Source: Rothia sp. ZJ932 | Lineage (GTDB): Bacteria; Actinomycetota; Actinomycetes; Actinomycetales; Micrococcaceae | Direction of reading: 5' to 3' | Length of the DNA stretch: 64,000 nt | Assembly: GCF_016924835.1 (NCBI RefSeq) | Contig: NZ_CP070480.1 | Span: 1,550,001 to 1,614,000 of the forward strand | The notes under the pieces: generated by a model | What the model was told of the DNA's origin: nothing | Database searches by the model: none | What the model saw: the letters and a program-made list of their open reading frames with translations, nothing else | Translations under genes and position numbers: made by a program | Part shown: piece by piece, positions 8,947-24,983 of the stretch | Numbering within the stretch: the stretch's first letter is position 1 | How the letters are laid out: each line of letters begins with the position of its first letter

Positions 8947-9064
8947 ACCCGCGGTGACCTACTCTCCCACACCCTAACAAGTGCAGTACCATCAGCGCAA
9001 AAAGCCTTAACTACTGGGTTCGGAATGGAACCAGGTATTTTACTCTCGCCAAAACCACGGAAAA
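8947..9064 (-). rRNA. rrf: 5S ribosomal RNA
   Basis: Read on the minus strand, this has the conserved core CCATTCCGAACCCAGTAGTTAA and ends GGGAGAGTAGGTCACCGCGG. The ends CCGTGG and CCGCGG pair as helix I. About 117 nt, the usual size. Ends are approximate by a few bases. Confidence 0.92.
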
Positions 9065-9196
9065 CCAAACAACACACACCCCACCAACAAACAAGAGGCG
9101 GGGCACACGCCGGGGTTATTACCCAAAAACCATACAGTGGACACGTCAACAACAAAAACAATACTCACATACTCATGCCACCACAAAAAGTGATAA

Positions 9197-14208
<5,012 letters not shown>

Positions 14209-14931
14209 AAACAAAAAAGAATGATAACTGTTATAGCTCAAAAATAAACAAAACCATCCCATACTCCACAAAACGGAAGCACCCGCCGTGCTTAATGACG
14301 GAACAAACACCACAAACATAGTGCTCGAGAGATGATCATAACTGTCATATTGAAAACCAAAAGTTATCAAAATAATAAATAAATTGGTATCAATCAAAGT
14401 TTTTATAAATCAAAGCACACTATTGAGTTCTCAAGCAACAAACCACCCCAACACTCACCCCACACCAACCGGCGCAAGAAGCTCGCATTGAGCAGTCAAT
14501 TCTCTTATTTCAGCCACCCACCGCAGCAGGCAACCATTCAAGCTTACCAGAAGCATTTCCACGCCGCAACACGAAACAACATGTTCCACATCACAACCAC
14601 GCATGAGCACATCCCAGCAACCACCACAACAGGCAACCACACAAAACCAAGCACACACGCACCAGAAACACCCTATAAAACTCTCAAAACCACCGCCCGA
14701 CTAGGCACTTCATACAGCACCCCGCCACGACGACTCAAACAACTATACGCACCCAAAACACACCCCCGCAAGCCAAAACCTGTAGACTTGCATCACTTTT
14801 TTATCATTTTTTAGTATTTAGCCTAGTCAGAGCAGTATTATCTGTTCATAAATTCTTCATTTTTACTTGTCTAGGCTTTAATCCTCACCTCTAGATCCTC
14901 TCAAGCTCCTCAGATCTATCTCTCCCGTAGA
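14209..14931 (-). promoter_or_regulatory. rRNA operon leader and promoter region
   Basis: A 723-base stretch without a supported gene, upstream of 16S. Near 14,410-14,435 the minus strand reads GCTTGAGAACTCAATAGTGTG, a leader motif seen before actinobacterial 16S genes and related to one in the spacer. A possible promoter is TTGCGG (14,766-14,771) and TATAGT (14,742-14,747) with an 18-base spacer; TTGAGT with TATGAA slightly downstream is another. Tandem promoters are common for rRNA operons, but these are consensus guesses. Short open frames here (for example 14,488-14,814) have low-complexity Pro/Thr/His composition and look non-coding. Confidence 0.6.
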
Positions 14932-14972
14932 TAAAAATGAGGGTACGATTCTTGAAAAGAACCGCGCCCTCA
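14932..14972 (-). terminator. Rho-independent terminator of tyrS
   Basis: On the minus strand TGAGGG-CGCGG-TTCTT pairs with AAGAA-TCGTA-CCCTCA (one mismatch and G-T pairs), followed by TTTTTAT. It lies about 20 bases after the tyrS stop. Confidence 0.85.
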
Positions 14973-14991
14973 GTAGGTCGCAGATAATGGG

Positions 14992-16299
14992 CTAGTTGGC
15001 TAGTTCAACGACAGCCATATTTTTCTTGCCGCGACGAACAACCGCATACTTACCCAGCAAAAGCTGATTAGAAGAAATAGCGGCGTCCTCACCCTGTACC
15101 TTCACGTTGTTGATAGCCGCACCGCCCTCTTTCAGAGTGCGACGGGCTTCAGACTTGGAGGCAGAGAGTCCTGTTTCAGTCAGAACCGAAATCATATCGA
15201 GCTGGTCAGTAGACAGGACAGCGTGAGGAAGTTCAGCAGTTGCTGCTTTCAACGTTGCCTCATCCAGTGCGTCAAAATCGCCCTTACCGAATAGAGCCTC
15301 AGAAGCGGCAATAACCTTCTCGGTTGCGTCCTTGCCGTGAACCAAAGTGGTTACCTCGTAGGCAAGAGTTTTCTGAGCAAGGCGCTTAAAGGGTTCTTCC
15401 TCAACGCTCTTTTGCAGCTGCTCGATTTCTTCACGTGTTTTGAAGGTAAAGACCTTCAAACGATCAGCAACATCAGCATCAGCTGTATTCAACCAGAACT
15501 GGTAGAAAGCATACGGCGAGCACATCTCAGGATTCAGCCAAATAGCGTTACCCTCGGACTTACCAAACTTGGTGCCATCTGAGTTAGTAATCAAGGGGGT
15601 ACCGATAGCGTGGACGCTCTTGCCCTCAGTCTTACGGATAAACTCGGTGCCTGAAGTGAGGTTACCCCACTGATCCGAACCACCGGTTTGCAGGGTGCAA
15701 CCGTAACGACGGTTCAGCTCCCGGAAATCCATCGCCTGCAGGATCTGATAGGAGAACTCCGTGTACGAAATACCTTCGTCAGAATTCAGACGCTTAGCCA
15801 CAATCTCTTTTTTAATCATGGTGCCCACACGGAAGTTCTTACCGACTTCGCGCAAGAACTCAATAGCGCTCATCTGCCCCGCCCAGTCAAGGTTGTTTAC
15901 CATGCGGGCTGCGTTCTCACCCTCAAATTCGAGGAAACATTCAATCTGCTCACGCAACTTCTCAACCCAACCTGAGACAACCTCAGGTGAGTTCAGCACG
16001 CGCTCTGAGGTTTGACGGGGATCACCAATCTGACCGGTAAAACCACCCACCAACCCTAAAGGCTTGTGACCTGCAAGCTGCAAACGACGCATCAACAACA
16101 GCTGTACCAGATGCCCCAGATGCAAAGAAGCAGCCGTGGGATCATACCCGGTGTAGAACGTAATGGACTCTTCAGCCAGTGCCTTTTCGAGGGCAGCCTC
16201 ATCGGTTGAGACGTGGATCAGACCACGCCATTGCAGTTCTTGCCAGATGTTCTCGAAAGAATCATCATTGTGCTGAAGCGCCAGGTGCGATGCAGTCAC
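14992..16299 (-). CDS. tyrS: Tyrosine--tRNA ligase
   Basis: Class I aminoacyl-tRNA synthetase, 435 residues (family 420-430). It has the HIGH-type signature HLGH at residues 60-63 after TGYDPTAASL, the tyrosine site with YTEFSYQILQAMDF and TGGSDQWGN, the KMSKS-type signature KFGKS, and a C-terminal S4 RNA-binding domain (SASKSEARRTLKEGGAAINN). GTG 16299 is preceded by GGAG at about six bases. No T-box leader is visible upstream; helD ends about 150 bases before it with its own hairpin. This is the bacterial TyrRS type with C-terminal S4 domain. Confidence 0.97.
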   Translation of the reverse strand: MTASHLALQHNDDSFENIWQELQWRGLIHVSTDEAALEKALAEESITFYTGYDPTAASLHLGHLVQLLLMRRLQLAGHKPLGLVGGFTGQIGDPRQTSERVLNSPEVVSGWVEKLREQIECFLEFEGENAARMVNNLDWAGQMSAIEFLREVGKNFRVGTMIKKEIVAKRLNSDEGISYTEFSYQILQAMDFRELNRRYGCTLQTGGSDQWGNLTSGTEFIRKTEGKSVHAIGTPLITNSDGTKFGKSEGNAIWLNPEMCSPYAFYQFWLNTADADVADRLKVFTFKTREEIEQLQKSVEEEPFKRLAQKTLAYEVTTLVHGKDATEKVIAASEALFGKGDFDALDEATLKAATAELPHAVLSTDQLDMISVLTETGLSASKSEARRTLKEGGAAINNVKVQGEDAAISSNQLLLGKYAVVRRGKKNMAVVELAN

Positions 16300-16360
16300 G
16301 GATTACTCCATTTCATCTAAACGTTCGGTTTTACACCGAGATTACAAGTAAAACTATCAG

Positions 16361-16407
16361 AAAAAGCTGGTGCCTGCCCCGATTCTGCTCCCCTCAGGCA
16401 GGTGTTA
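16361..16407 (-). terminator. Rho-independent terminator of helD
   Basis: On the minus strand CACCTGCC and GGCAGGCACC can pair around a G-rich loop and are followed by a TTTTT run. It separates helD from tyrS. Confidence 0.7.
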
Positions 16408-16448
16408 CCTCTTCAATCGGGATGCGGTTATCAGGGCAAGCGCAGGAT

Positions 16449-18749
16449 TTAGGCTTCAATCCCCGCGGGGATTTCACCTGCAGCAACGATGTGCAGACGT
16501 TGAGTGGGGCGCGTCATGGAGACATAGAGATCGCCTACTGATCCGTTCGCAGCCTTAACGATGTCTGCAGGCTCCACAATCACTACAACATCGAACTCTA
16601 GACCCTTGGCGTCCCAGGGGGTGAGCACCAGAATCTGATGTTCGAGAGCGCTTTTGCTGGTACCGGTCTTGCCTCGGTGAGCTTGAGCTACTGCCCTGGT
16701 GGTCTCAGCTAAACGTTCGGGGGCAACGATGACGCCAATAAGACCGCCACCGCTACGCTTGACCTCGTCCGTGACGATATCAACAGCGCGAGCAGACAAA
16801 TTCTCCTCGACGGTCTTCACGATGATCGGACCAGATTCTCCCTCGCGTACAGCACGCGGTGCCGAAACTTCCAAGCCGGCAGCGCGAGCCACGGCAACAG
16901 CCGCGTCCGAAATCTGTGCAGGGGTACGGTAATTGACGGTCAGCTCATCCAGGTGGAAACGCTCGCCCACAAAGGGTTCTAGCGCCTGCGCCCACGACTT
17001 CGCTGCCGCAGCAGATGAAGCCTGAGCAATATCGCCCACGATTGTAAAAGATTTCATGGGGCAACGACGCATCAGCAAACGCCACTGCATGGGAGAAAGT
17101 TCCTGCGCCTCATCAACAACAACATGCCCGTAGGCCCAAGTGCGATCAGCGTGCGCAGCAGTAGCAGCGGTCATGCGCGAGGCATGCTCTTCGTTGAGGT
17201 TAGTAATCTGCTCGGCAGTAATGATGCCATCAACGCCCACATCCTCAAGGGCATAGTGCATATTCTCCAGTGCCTTGGTAGCGTTCTCTAGGTTCGCTTT
17301 GTGCTCAGCAGCAGCTCGAGCCGCCACAGCTACACCAGTGACCTTTGAGAAATCGCCCAAGAGCTCAGCAGCCTCATCAAGTAGCGGCACATCAGACTCC
17401 GTAAAAGGAGCGCTAGCAGCACGCAGCAGTTTAGCGCGGGCAGCATCACTCAGATGAGGAGTAGCCGATTTGAGGTAGTGCTGCTTTGAAAAAAGCGAGC
17501 GCACCAAGGTCTCTGCTGACAGCGGCATCCACAGCAGGTTAAGGGCTCGGCGCACATCGAGGGATTCACGTACATCGTCCTGCAGGTAGGGGCGATCGAC
17601 AGCGCGACCGGCTGACTCATCGAGTTTTTCGTTCAGCTGCTGGGTCAGTTCTTTGAGCAAAACTTTTACGAAAGTTTCGCGTGCCTCATTGTGCGGCTTA
17701 CCCGTTGAACGGGCAGTTGACCGTGCCGCTTTAACCATCTTGGGAGTGAGCTGAAGATCCATTGAATCTACATAAAGTTTCTGGGTTTTCTCGGGCAGCT
17801 TCTGACGGTCTGCAACAGCGCGCTTGATGACTTCAGCCATCTGCAGGCTGCCTTTGAGACGGGCAACTTCGGGGTCGCTTTCTGGCACCGCGCGCAGCCC
17901 AGGGTAAAGGGTTGCCAACGATGACATAACAACACCGGTTTCGCCCAGTGACGGGAGCACTCGCTCGATATACCACATGAAGGACGCGCTGGGACCGACC
18001 ACCAGAACACCCGCATTGTTCAGGCGTTCGCGGTAGGAATAGAGGAGGTAGGCAGCGCGGTGGAGAGCAACAGCAGTTTTACCGGTACCCGGCCCGCCTT
18101 GAACTACACGCACCCCCTGCAAATCGGCACGGATAATTTTGTCCTGCTCTGCCTGAATGGTTGCTACGATATCGCCCATACGACCGGTACGCTTGCGATT
18201 CAAAGCAGCTAAGAGAGCGCCCTCACCGTGCAGGGCATCGGTATCGTTGAGAGCTGATGAATCCAATACATCGTCTTCAATACCCACCACCGTGCGCTTC
18301 TCAAGCATGAGATGGCGACGGCGACGCACGCCCTGACGGTCGAACACTGTTGCTTGATAGAAAGTGCCCGCTTCTGGAGCACGCCAGTCAATCATGAGCC
18401 GTTCATGCTCTGGGGTTGCCAAACCGATACGCCCGATATAACGGGTCGAAGAATCGTCCATATCGAGCTTACCGAACGCCAAACGGTGGTCCACAGCATT
18501 CAGCTGTGCTAGACGATCCTCATAGTGCTGGGCATAAGCATCGCGCTCTGAACGGTTCTGGTGACCGCCCACCGACTGGTTAGCGCGGGTGCGTTTGAGC
18601 TTGCCCTCGGTCTCCTCGCGCATCTCGTCCAAACGATCATAGAGCTTACCCACATAAGCGCGCTCGGTCTCAAGAGCCTGCGCGTAGGCACGATCAGAAG
18701 CATCCGGGCTAGAAGAATCAAGGTGGTTACTAGAGAGATTATCGGTCAT
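16449..18749 (-). CDS. helD: HelD-type superfamily 1 ATPase acting on RNA polymerase
   Basis: A 766-residue UvrD/Rep-related ATPase. The N-terminal coiled coil (about 20-90) would enter the RNA polymerase secondary channel in HelD proteins; then come RYIGRIGL and IDWRAPEAGTFYQATVFDRQGVRRRRH-type segments typical of actinobacterial HelD. Walker A is GGPGTGKT (218-225), Walker B VVVDEAQELSPMQ, with VNYRTPAQI and YVSMTRPTQRLHIV as late helicase motifs. HelD proteins release stalled RNA polymerase, and some relatives (HelR) give rifampicin tolerance. Nothing upstream resembles the rifamycin-associated inverted repeat of HelR genes. It could otherwise be annotated as DNA helicase IV or UvrD-like, but the N-terminus favours HelD. 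Confidence 0.85.
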   Translation of the reverse strand: MTDNLSSNHLDSSSPDASDRAYAQALETERAYVGKLYDRLDEMREETEGKLKRTRANQSVGGHQNRSERDAYAQHYEDRLAQLNAVDHRLAFGKLDMDDSSTRYIGRIGLATPEHERLMIDWRAPEAGTFYQATVFDRQGVRRRRHLMLEKRTVVGIEDDVLDSSALNDTDALHGEGALLAALNRKRTGRMGDIVATIQAEQDKIIRADLQGVRVVQGGPGTGKTAVALHRAAYLLYSYRERLNNAGVLVVGPSASFMWYIERVLPSLGETGVVMSSLATLYPGLRAVPESDPEVARLKGSLQMAEVIKRAVADRQKLPEKTQKLYVDSMDLQLTPKMVKAARSTARSTGKPHNEARETFVKVLLKELTQQLNEKLDESAGRAVDRPYLQDDVRESLDVRRALNLLWMPLSAETLVRSLFSKQHYLKSATPHLSDAARAKLLRAASAPFTESDVPLLDEAAELLGDFSKVTGVAVAARAAAEHKANLENATKALENMHYALEDVGVDGIITAEQITNLNEEHASRMTAATAAHADRTWAYGHVVVDEAQELSPMQWRLLMRRCPMKSFTIVGDIAQASSAAAAKSWAQALEPFVGERFHLDELTVNYRTPAQISDAAVAVARAAGLEVSAPRAVREGESGPIIVKTVEENLSARAVDIVTDEVKRSGGGLIGVIVAPERLAETTRAVAQAHRGKTGTSKSALEHQILVLTPWDAKGLEFDVVVIVEPADIVKAANGSVGDLYVSMTRPTQRLHIVAAGEIPAGIEA

Positions 18750-18864
18750 CTGCTGTGCCCTTCCGTGGGTGAAAATAGAAGACGTTCAATTCTACGTGAT
18801 GAACAGGGCAAAAACGAGTTCCACCGCCTGACTCACCAGCTACCGCTACCCACCGGTAGCGGGT

Positions 18865-18935
18865 AAAGAAAACACCCCGCTCTCCTCTCTCACGAAAGTT
18901 CACAAGAACCGGTGACATCAAGAAAACGGGGTGTA
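18865..18935 (-). terminator. Hairpin downstream of the zinc metallopeptidase
   Basis: ACACCCCG (minus strand, about 18,927-18,935) pairs with CGGGGTGT (18,872-18,879), followed on the minus strand by TTTTCTTT. A second, smaller hairpin (TACCCGCTACC with GGTAGCGGTA) lies just beyond, at 18,841-18,865. Confidence 0.7.
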
Positions 18936-18953
18936 GGTAAAACCTATAAAAAT

Positions 18954-19898
18954 TTAGGAATTGAACGGTTGAGCGCATGCTTCTAGAGTGCCCTGTTCGT
19001 AACCCTTGGTAAACCAAGAAACACGCTGTTCAGAAGAACCGTGGGTCCACGCGTCCGGGTTGACCTCTTGACCAGCCGAGCGCTGAATCGCGTCATCGCC
19101 AATAGCGCGAGCGGTATCAATAGCCTGCTGGATCTGCTCTTCGCTCAGAGGATCCAGCAAAGCGTTCTCCCCCTTATCGGCGTGAGCCGCCCACACACCG
19201 GCGTAGCAGTCAGCTTGAACCTCAACCTGCACTGCGCCCGAGTCAGCACCGGGATCATTGTAATCCGAGTATTTCAAAGTACCCATAGTATGCTGCAGGT
19301 GATGCGCGAACTCGTGGGCGGTTACGTACATCATGGCGAAGTTACCGTCAGAACCGCCCATTTCCTTGAGTCGGTCAAAGAAAGGCACCGACATGTACAC
19401 AGTCTCATCGCCCGGGCAGTAGAAGGGACCGGTCTGGGAGATGTTAGCCCGACCGCACCCGGTTGATACCTGCCCTTCAGCAACCACAAGATCGGGTGCT
19501 CGGTAGGCAACTCCTGCCTCAGCCGGCAGTTTGTCTTCCCACACCGAATCAAGGCTCACCGCTGTTGCAAGAATATTACAGTCATCGTAACGATTGGCAT
19601 CTTCATAGGTCTGGCAATGGTCGAAGTTACCTTGACTGCTCACCTGTGCCTGTTGTTCCTGGCTGCCGTAGACCGATGAGGAAGGGTCGCCGGTTAGATT
19701 ACCCAGACCTCCCGAGGCAAAGAAGAAGATACCCGATACGATAATGACACCCGGAATACCAAAGCGACGCCCGATAGTACCCAAAAGCATAGCAAAGAGT
19801 GGGTTCACACCACCAGAACCACCGCGACCGGAGCCGCCGCTACCCTGGGACGAACCGCGCGAAGAATAATTTGAGTTAAGGTTTTCGTTAAAGCTCAC
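18954..19898 (-). CDS. Neutral zinc metallopeptidase, YpfJ/KPN_02809 family
   Basis: Predicted membrane-anchored zinc protease of about 314 residues. After a Ser/Gly/Arg-rich head comes a membrane segment (FGIPGVIIVSGIFFFASGGLG), then the peptidase domain with HEFAHHLQHTMG, which contains the HExxH zinc motif, and the family segments CPGDETVYMS, QVEVQADCYAGVWA and NPDAWTHGSSEQRVSWFTKGYEQG. The open frame extends to a TTG at 19,949, but family proteins begin near SFNENL, so I prefer GTG 19,898; no strong ribosome site supports either. The substrate is unknown for the family. Confidence 0.85.
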   Translation of the reverse strand: MSFNENLNSNYSSRGSSQGSGGSGRGGSGGVNPLFAMLLGTIGRRFGIPGVIIVSGIFFFASGGLGNLTGDPSSSVYGSQEQQAQVSSQGNFDHCQTYEDANRYDDCNILATAVSLDSVWEDKLPAEAGVAYRAPDLVVAEGQVSTGCGRANISQTGPFYCPGDETVYMSVPFFDRLKEMGGSDGNFAMMYVTAHEFAHHLQHTMGTLKYSDYNDPGADSGAVQVEVQADCYAGVWAAHADKGENALLDPLSEEQIQQAIDTARAIGDDAIQRSAGQEVNPDAWTHGSSEQRVSWFTKGYEQGTLEACAQPFNS

Positions 19899-20049
19899 TT
19901 TAGAAGCATACTTGCCAAGCAACCGTGTGGCGTTACCGCCAAGCCGCAAGAGCTAAAACAAGAGCAAAAATAGCACCAGAGCAATCGCTCTTTTAGCGCC
20001 TCACGGGCAGGACGCCGCGACCCGAATAGGCAGCGTCCACAATAAAAAT

Positions 20050-20104
20050 ACCCCCTGACTTGCTGTTGTACCGTTACTCGCACGGCGCACAGCAGGTCAG
20101 GGGT
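20050..20104 (-). terminator. Rho-independent terminator of apt
   Basis: On the minus strand CCCCTGACCTGCTGT pairs with ACAGCAAGTCAGGGG (one mismatch) and is followed by TATTTTTATT. It lies about 14 bases after the apt stop. Confidence 0.85.
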
Positions 20105-20117
20105 GCAGGTCGAAAAC

Positions 20118-20663
20118 TTACTCAGAGACTAAAGCCAAAGCCTCAACGCGGTGGCCCCCCATCTTCGCGCGTCCGCCCAAACCATCAAGTTCCAGCAAGA
20201 AACCAATGCCAGTGACATCAAGAGAGGCCTGTTCCATCAAAGAAACCGCTGCTTCAACGGTACCTCCGGTTGCCAAAATATCATCAAGAATAAGTACGCG
20301 GGTGCCAGCAGGAACATCTTCTTTATGAATCTCAATAGCGGCAGTACCGTACTCTAGAGTGTACTCCGCCTGAAAGGTATCACGAGGTAACTTACCTGCC
20401 TTACGCACGGTCATCACGCCCGTTCCCGTCTTATAGGCAAGAGCAGCCGCCATCAAAAAACCGCGCGCCTCAACACCGGCAACGATGTCAAACGTTCCTT
20501 CAAAGCACTCCGCCAGCGCATCAATACTACGAGCAAAAACAACAGGATTCGCAAACAAGGTGGTGACGTCATAAAAAAGAATGCCCTCATGCGGAAAGTC
20601 CTGAATCTGCGCGCAGGCAGCAGGAACCATCTCTTCGATGGGCAATGAAGCAAAATCAGGCAT
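20118..20663 (-). CDS. apt: Adenine phosphoribosyltransferase
   Basis: Purine salvage enzyme making AMP from adenine and PRPP. 181 residues, a typical length. It has IQDFPHEGILFYDVTTLF, VEARGFLMAAALAYKTGTG, the flexible-loop region KLPRDTFQAEYTLEYGTAAIEIH and the PRPP-binding motif VLILDDILATGGT. ATG 20,663 is preferred to the TTG at 20,669 because AAGGA lies seven bases before the ATG. The frequent actinobacterial partner relA is not adjacent. Its neighbour upstream is a DUF2254 membrane protein gene on the same strand. Confidence 0.94.
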   Translation of the reverse strand: MPDFASLPIEEMVPAACAQIQDFPHEGILFYDVTTLFANPVVFARSIDALAECFEGTFDIVAGVEARGFLMAAALAYKTGTGVMTVRKAGKLPRDTFQAEYTLEYGTAAIEIHKEDVPAGTRVLILDDILATGGTVEAAVSLMEQASLDVTGIGFLLELDGLGGRAKMGGHRVEALALVSE

Positions 20664-20744
20664 CAACAAATCCTTGGAGTAAGCGGTAAATAAAACACAA
20701 ACGAGTAGAAATTATACTCTTTGGGTAGCAAGTTGAGAGGCTGC

Positions 20745-22091
20745 CTAGCCTTCAAAACGAGTGCTTGCTACCTCATCATCTGCAAAGTAACGCTGATAGA
20801 GCTCACGCACGCGCTGCTCATCATAGCGTTCAGGAGTATTGTTCAGATATGCCTCCAGCACAATAGCTGCGTGCCACCGCGCTCTGGCCACAGCATGAGG
20901 TTCACCGCCAAGAGCTACGAGTCGACCAGCCATTTCGATGAGATCCATAATGGCAGAAGTTTCTAAAACAGCATAAGGACGAATACCGTCAAAGGCGGCG
21001 TCAATTAATTGGGCGGCGGTCACAGGTTGCCACTGGATACGGGGTTCTCCACCCACAAAAAGAGTGTTCGCAGGTTCTTTACCCTGCAAGGCTCGCGCCA
21101 ACACAACGGTCAGCTCGTGCACCGCGTTGGTCAAGGTATAAGGATCATTCGAGCCAGAGGACAATGAACGCACGCCCAGCTCAACAATTTGTTCTTGAGC
21201 ATAAAGTACATCGTTATAGTCAGTGCGGACGCGACCCCACGAACACGCCGACAGCACAGCTTTTTCGGTCTTAAGGCGCGCGTCCTCAGACCACTGCCCG
21301 ATGCTACTCACCACTGCCAGCGGTTCGCCCTCCACCACATGATTGCCAATAGCGGGCAAAAAACTCACAGAAATGCTGTCATCAATAGTTTTAGCGACAT
21401 CGCGATATTCAATGTCAATAATGTACCCGCTGGTTTCGGCGACAATGGTGAAACTGTTATCTGCCACGATTTCAGCGTCGTAGGGTGCTTCAAAGATCTC
21501 TCCAGTAGCCCTTTCGCTGTGGTAGAGCGACTCGACCATCTTGGCATAACGCGATTGGACGTTAGTAGCAAGCGTCGATACTTGAATGCCATTGGCAATG
21601 TGGTTAATAAAGTAAATCAGCACACCCACGCACGCTACCGCCAAAGCAACGGCAACGTTGACCGCTAGGTGGGGAATAAAAGCCTCCCCCGACGTAGCAA
21701 ATTCGGCACCCTGCACCTTGCGCAACACCAAAATGCAGTACAAGAAGGTTGACGTGAAAACGCCCAGCACAATTTGGTTGCCGCGATCAGACATAAAGTT
21801 ACGTACCAAGCGCGGGCCATAGGCGCTAGAGGCACTGCTCATCACCGAAATGGTAATTGAAAAAGCCATCGTGGCAACAGAAAGCACCGTTGAGGCAATC
21901 GCAGAAAGAATACCGCGAGCGCCCTCTGTTCCCACCGCGAAAAAGAGTGACGACCCTGAGACGGGAAGCCCGCCGAAATACTGATCGGTGGCGACCATGA
22001 CCTCAGCCAGCACGATTCCGCCGGCGATGAAGAGGGCAGGAACCATCACAAAAGAGTCTCTAAAATCGCGGAGACGGTCAATAAGATGCAC
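20745..22091 (-). CDS. DUF2254 family membrane protein
   Basis: A 448-residue membrane protein. The N-terminal half has four hydrophobic segments (about residues 14-34, 50-80, 105-125, 140-165), including ILSAIASTVLSVATMAFSITISVMSSASSAYGPR, the sequence most typical of DUF2254. The C-terminal half is soluble and looks cytoplasmic (IVADNSFTIVAETSGYIIDIEYRD; AVHELTVVLARAL). The biochemical role of the family is unknown. It lies between argH and apt on the same strand; a strong terminator after argH separates it from the arg genes. Confidence 0.85.
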   Translation of the reverse strand: MHLIDRLRDFRDSFVMVPALFIAGGIVLAEVMVATDQYFGGLPVSGSSLFFAVGTEGARGILSAIASTVLSVATMAFSITISVMSSASSAYGPRLVRNFMSDRGNQIVLGVFTSTFLYCILVLRKVQGAEFATSGEAFIPHLAVNVAVALAVACVGVLIYFINHIANGIQVSTLATNVQSRYAKMVESLYHSERATGEIFEAPYDAEIVADNSFTIVAETSGYIIDIEYRDVAKTIDDSISVSFLPAIGNHVVEGEPLAVVSSIGQWSEDARLKTEKAVLSACSWGRVRTDYNDVLYAQEQIVELGVRSLSSGSNDPYTLTNAVHELTVVLARALQGKEPANTLFVGGEPRIQWQPVTAAQLIDAAFDGIRPYAVLETSAIMDLIEMAGRLVALGGEPHAVARARWHAAIVLEAYLNNTPERYDEQRVRELYQRYFADDEVASTRFEG

Positions 22092-22125
22092 AGATTTTCC
22101 TTAGGACGCAGTCTTTTATGCAAAA

Positions 22126-22164
22126 GGGTGTAGCGGTACCGGTGAAGGTACCGCTACACCCATT
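22126..22164 (-). terminator. Perfect hairpin terminator of argH
   Basis: GGGTGTAGCGGTACC (22,126-22,140) and GGTACCGCTACACCC (22,147-22,161) are a 15-bp perfect inverted repeat with a 6-base loop. On the minus strand it is followed by TTTTGC. Confidence 0.85.
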
Positions 22165-22180
22165 GTAAGAGATGAAGTTT

Positions 22181-23638
<1,458 letters not shown>

Positions 23639-23654
23639 TTAGCTAAAAATAAAG

Positions 23655-23674
23655 TATGTGAATAATATACGCAG
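23655..23674 (-). promoter_or_regulatory. Possible ArgR operator before argH
   Basis: AGTATGTGAATAATATACGC holds a TGAAT half-site followed by an AT-rich centre, resembling the ArgR consensus with TGAAT and ATTCA half-sites. It lies 30-50 bases before the argH ATG. A weaker match than those before argG and argC. Confidence 0.4.
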
Positions 23675-23715
23675 GGCACTTCAGCCACCGTATGAAATAA
23701 GTGTATGAAGTGCCC
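23674..23715 (-). repeat. Hairpin in the argG-argH gap
   Basis: GGGCACTTCA (23,674-23,683) and TGAAGTGCCC (23,705-23,714) form a 10-bp perfect stem. No T-run follows on the minus strand, so it may be a partial terminator, an RNA processing or stability element, or a spacer between argG and argH expression. Confidence 0.65.
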
Positions 23716-23742
23716 CGAGAGATATACCAGTCAGTACCTGGT

Positions 23743-24945
23743 TTACAGACCCAGACGCTGATCGCGAGCTGATGCTACCTTCGATGACATGCCGAAGAGC
23801 TCAATAAAGCCGCGAGCCTGTGACTGGTCGAAAGTATCGCCCTCGTCGTAGGTTGCCAGGTTGAAGTCGTACAGTGAGGTTTCTGAACGGCGACCGGTCA
23901 CAGTAGCGCGACCACCGTGCATTTCAAGGCGAATTTCGCCGTTAACCATCTTCTGAGTGTCAAGAATGAAAGCGTCCAGTGATTTCTTCAGCGGCGAGAA
24001 CCACTGGCCGTCGTACACCAGCTCGGTCCAGCGCTGACCAACGGTCTTCTTGAAACGAGCCTGCTCACGCTCAATGGTGACATTTTCGAGTTCCTGGTGA
24101 GCGATGATGAGAGCCATCGCGCCGGGAGCCTCGTAGATTTCACGGGACTTGATACCAACCAGACGGTCCTCAACAATATCGATACGACCAACGCCCTGGG
24201 AGCCAGCACGACGATTCATAATCTGAATTGCCTCAAGCGGGGTCACAGCCTGACCATCAATAGCTACCGGGATACCCTCTTTGAAGGTTATGATTGCGGT
24301 GTCGGGTGCCGGTGAGAAGGTCGGATCATCAGTATAGTCGTAAACGTCCTTAGTTGGGGCATTCCAAATATCTTCCAGGTAACCGGTCTCCACCGCGCGA
24401 CCCCACACGTTCTGGTCAATGGAGTAGGGGTTCTTCTTGGTGGTAGCAATCGGCAAATTATTCTTCTCTGCATAGTCAATTGCCTTTTCGCGGGTAAGCG
24501 CCAGGTCGCGAACGGGGGCGATGCACTTGAGATCAGGTCCCAGAGTCTGAATGCCAACTTCAAAGCGAACCTGGTCATTGCCCTTACCAGTACAACCGTG
24601 AGCCACTGTGGTTGCGCCAAACTTTTTAGCAGCGGTTACCAGGTGCTTGGTAATGACAGGACGCGAGACAGCAGACACCAGCGGGTAGGCGTTCATGTAC
24701 AGCGCGTTTGCCTGAAGCGCGGGCATGCAGTACTCAGCAGCGAACTCATCACGCGCGTCCGCAACATAGGCTTCAACCGCACCGCAGTCGAGGGCACGCT
24801 GGCGGATGGTCTCTAGATCCTCACCGCCCTGCCCCACGTCTACGGCAACAGCAATCACTTCTGCACCGGTTGCCTCACCGATCCAGCCAATGGCAACGGA
24901 GGTGTCAAGACCACCGGAGTATGCAAGTACTACGCGCTCAGTCAT
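23743..24945 (-). CDS. argG: Argininosuccinate synthase
   Basis: Joins citrulline and aspartate with ATP to form argininosuccinate. 400 residues, the normal length. The N-type ATP pyrophosphatase loop is [12 protein letters not shown] near residue 9; [13 protein letters not shown], the [10 protein letters not shown] loop and [10 protein letters not shown] are family landmarks. ATG 24,945 is preceded by AAAGGAACC. Its upstream region holds two operator-like boxes. In related actinobacteria argG usually follows argR; here an 8-kb block separates them. Confidence 0.97.
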   Translation of the reverse strand: MTERVVLAYSGGLDTSVAIGWIGEATGAEVIAVAVDVGQGGEDLETIRQRALDCGAVEAYVADARDEFAAEYCMPALQANALYMNAYPLVSAVSRPVITKHLVTAAKKFGATTVAHGCTGKGNDQVRFEVGIQTLGPDLKCIAPVRDLALTREKAIDYAEKNNLPIATTKKNPYSIDQNVWGRAVETGYLEDIWNAPTKDVYDYTDDPTFSPAPDTAIITFKEGIPVAIDGQAVTPLEAIQIMNRRAGSQGVGRIDIVEDRLVGIKSREIYEAPGAMALIIAHQELENVTIEREQARFKKTVGQRWTELVYDGQWFSPLKKSLDAFILDTQKMVNGEIRLEMHGGRATVTGRRSETSLYDFNLATYDEGDTFDQSQARGFIELFGMSSKVASARDQRLGL

Positions 24946-24983
24946 CGTAGGTTCCTTTCAAGAATTCAACGTTATCAACAACT

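Noticed and set aside
14488-14814. Pro/Thr/His-rich open frame upstream of 16S
   Set aside because: Low-complexity composition with no ribosome site, in a region that should be the rRNA leader and promoter.
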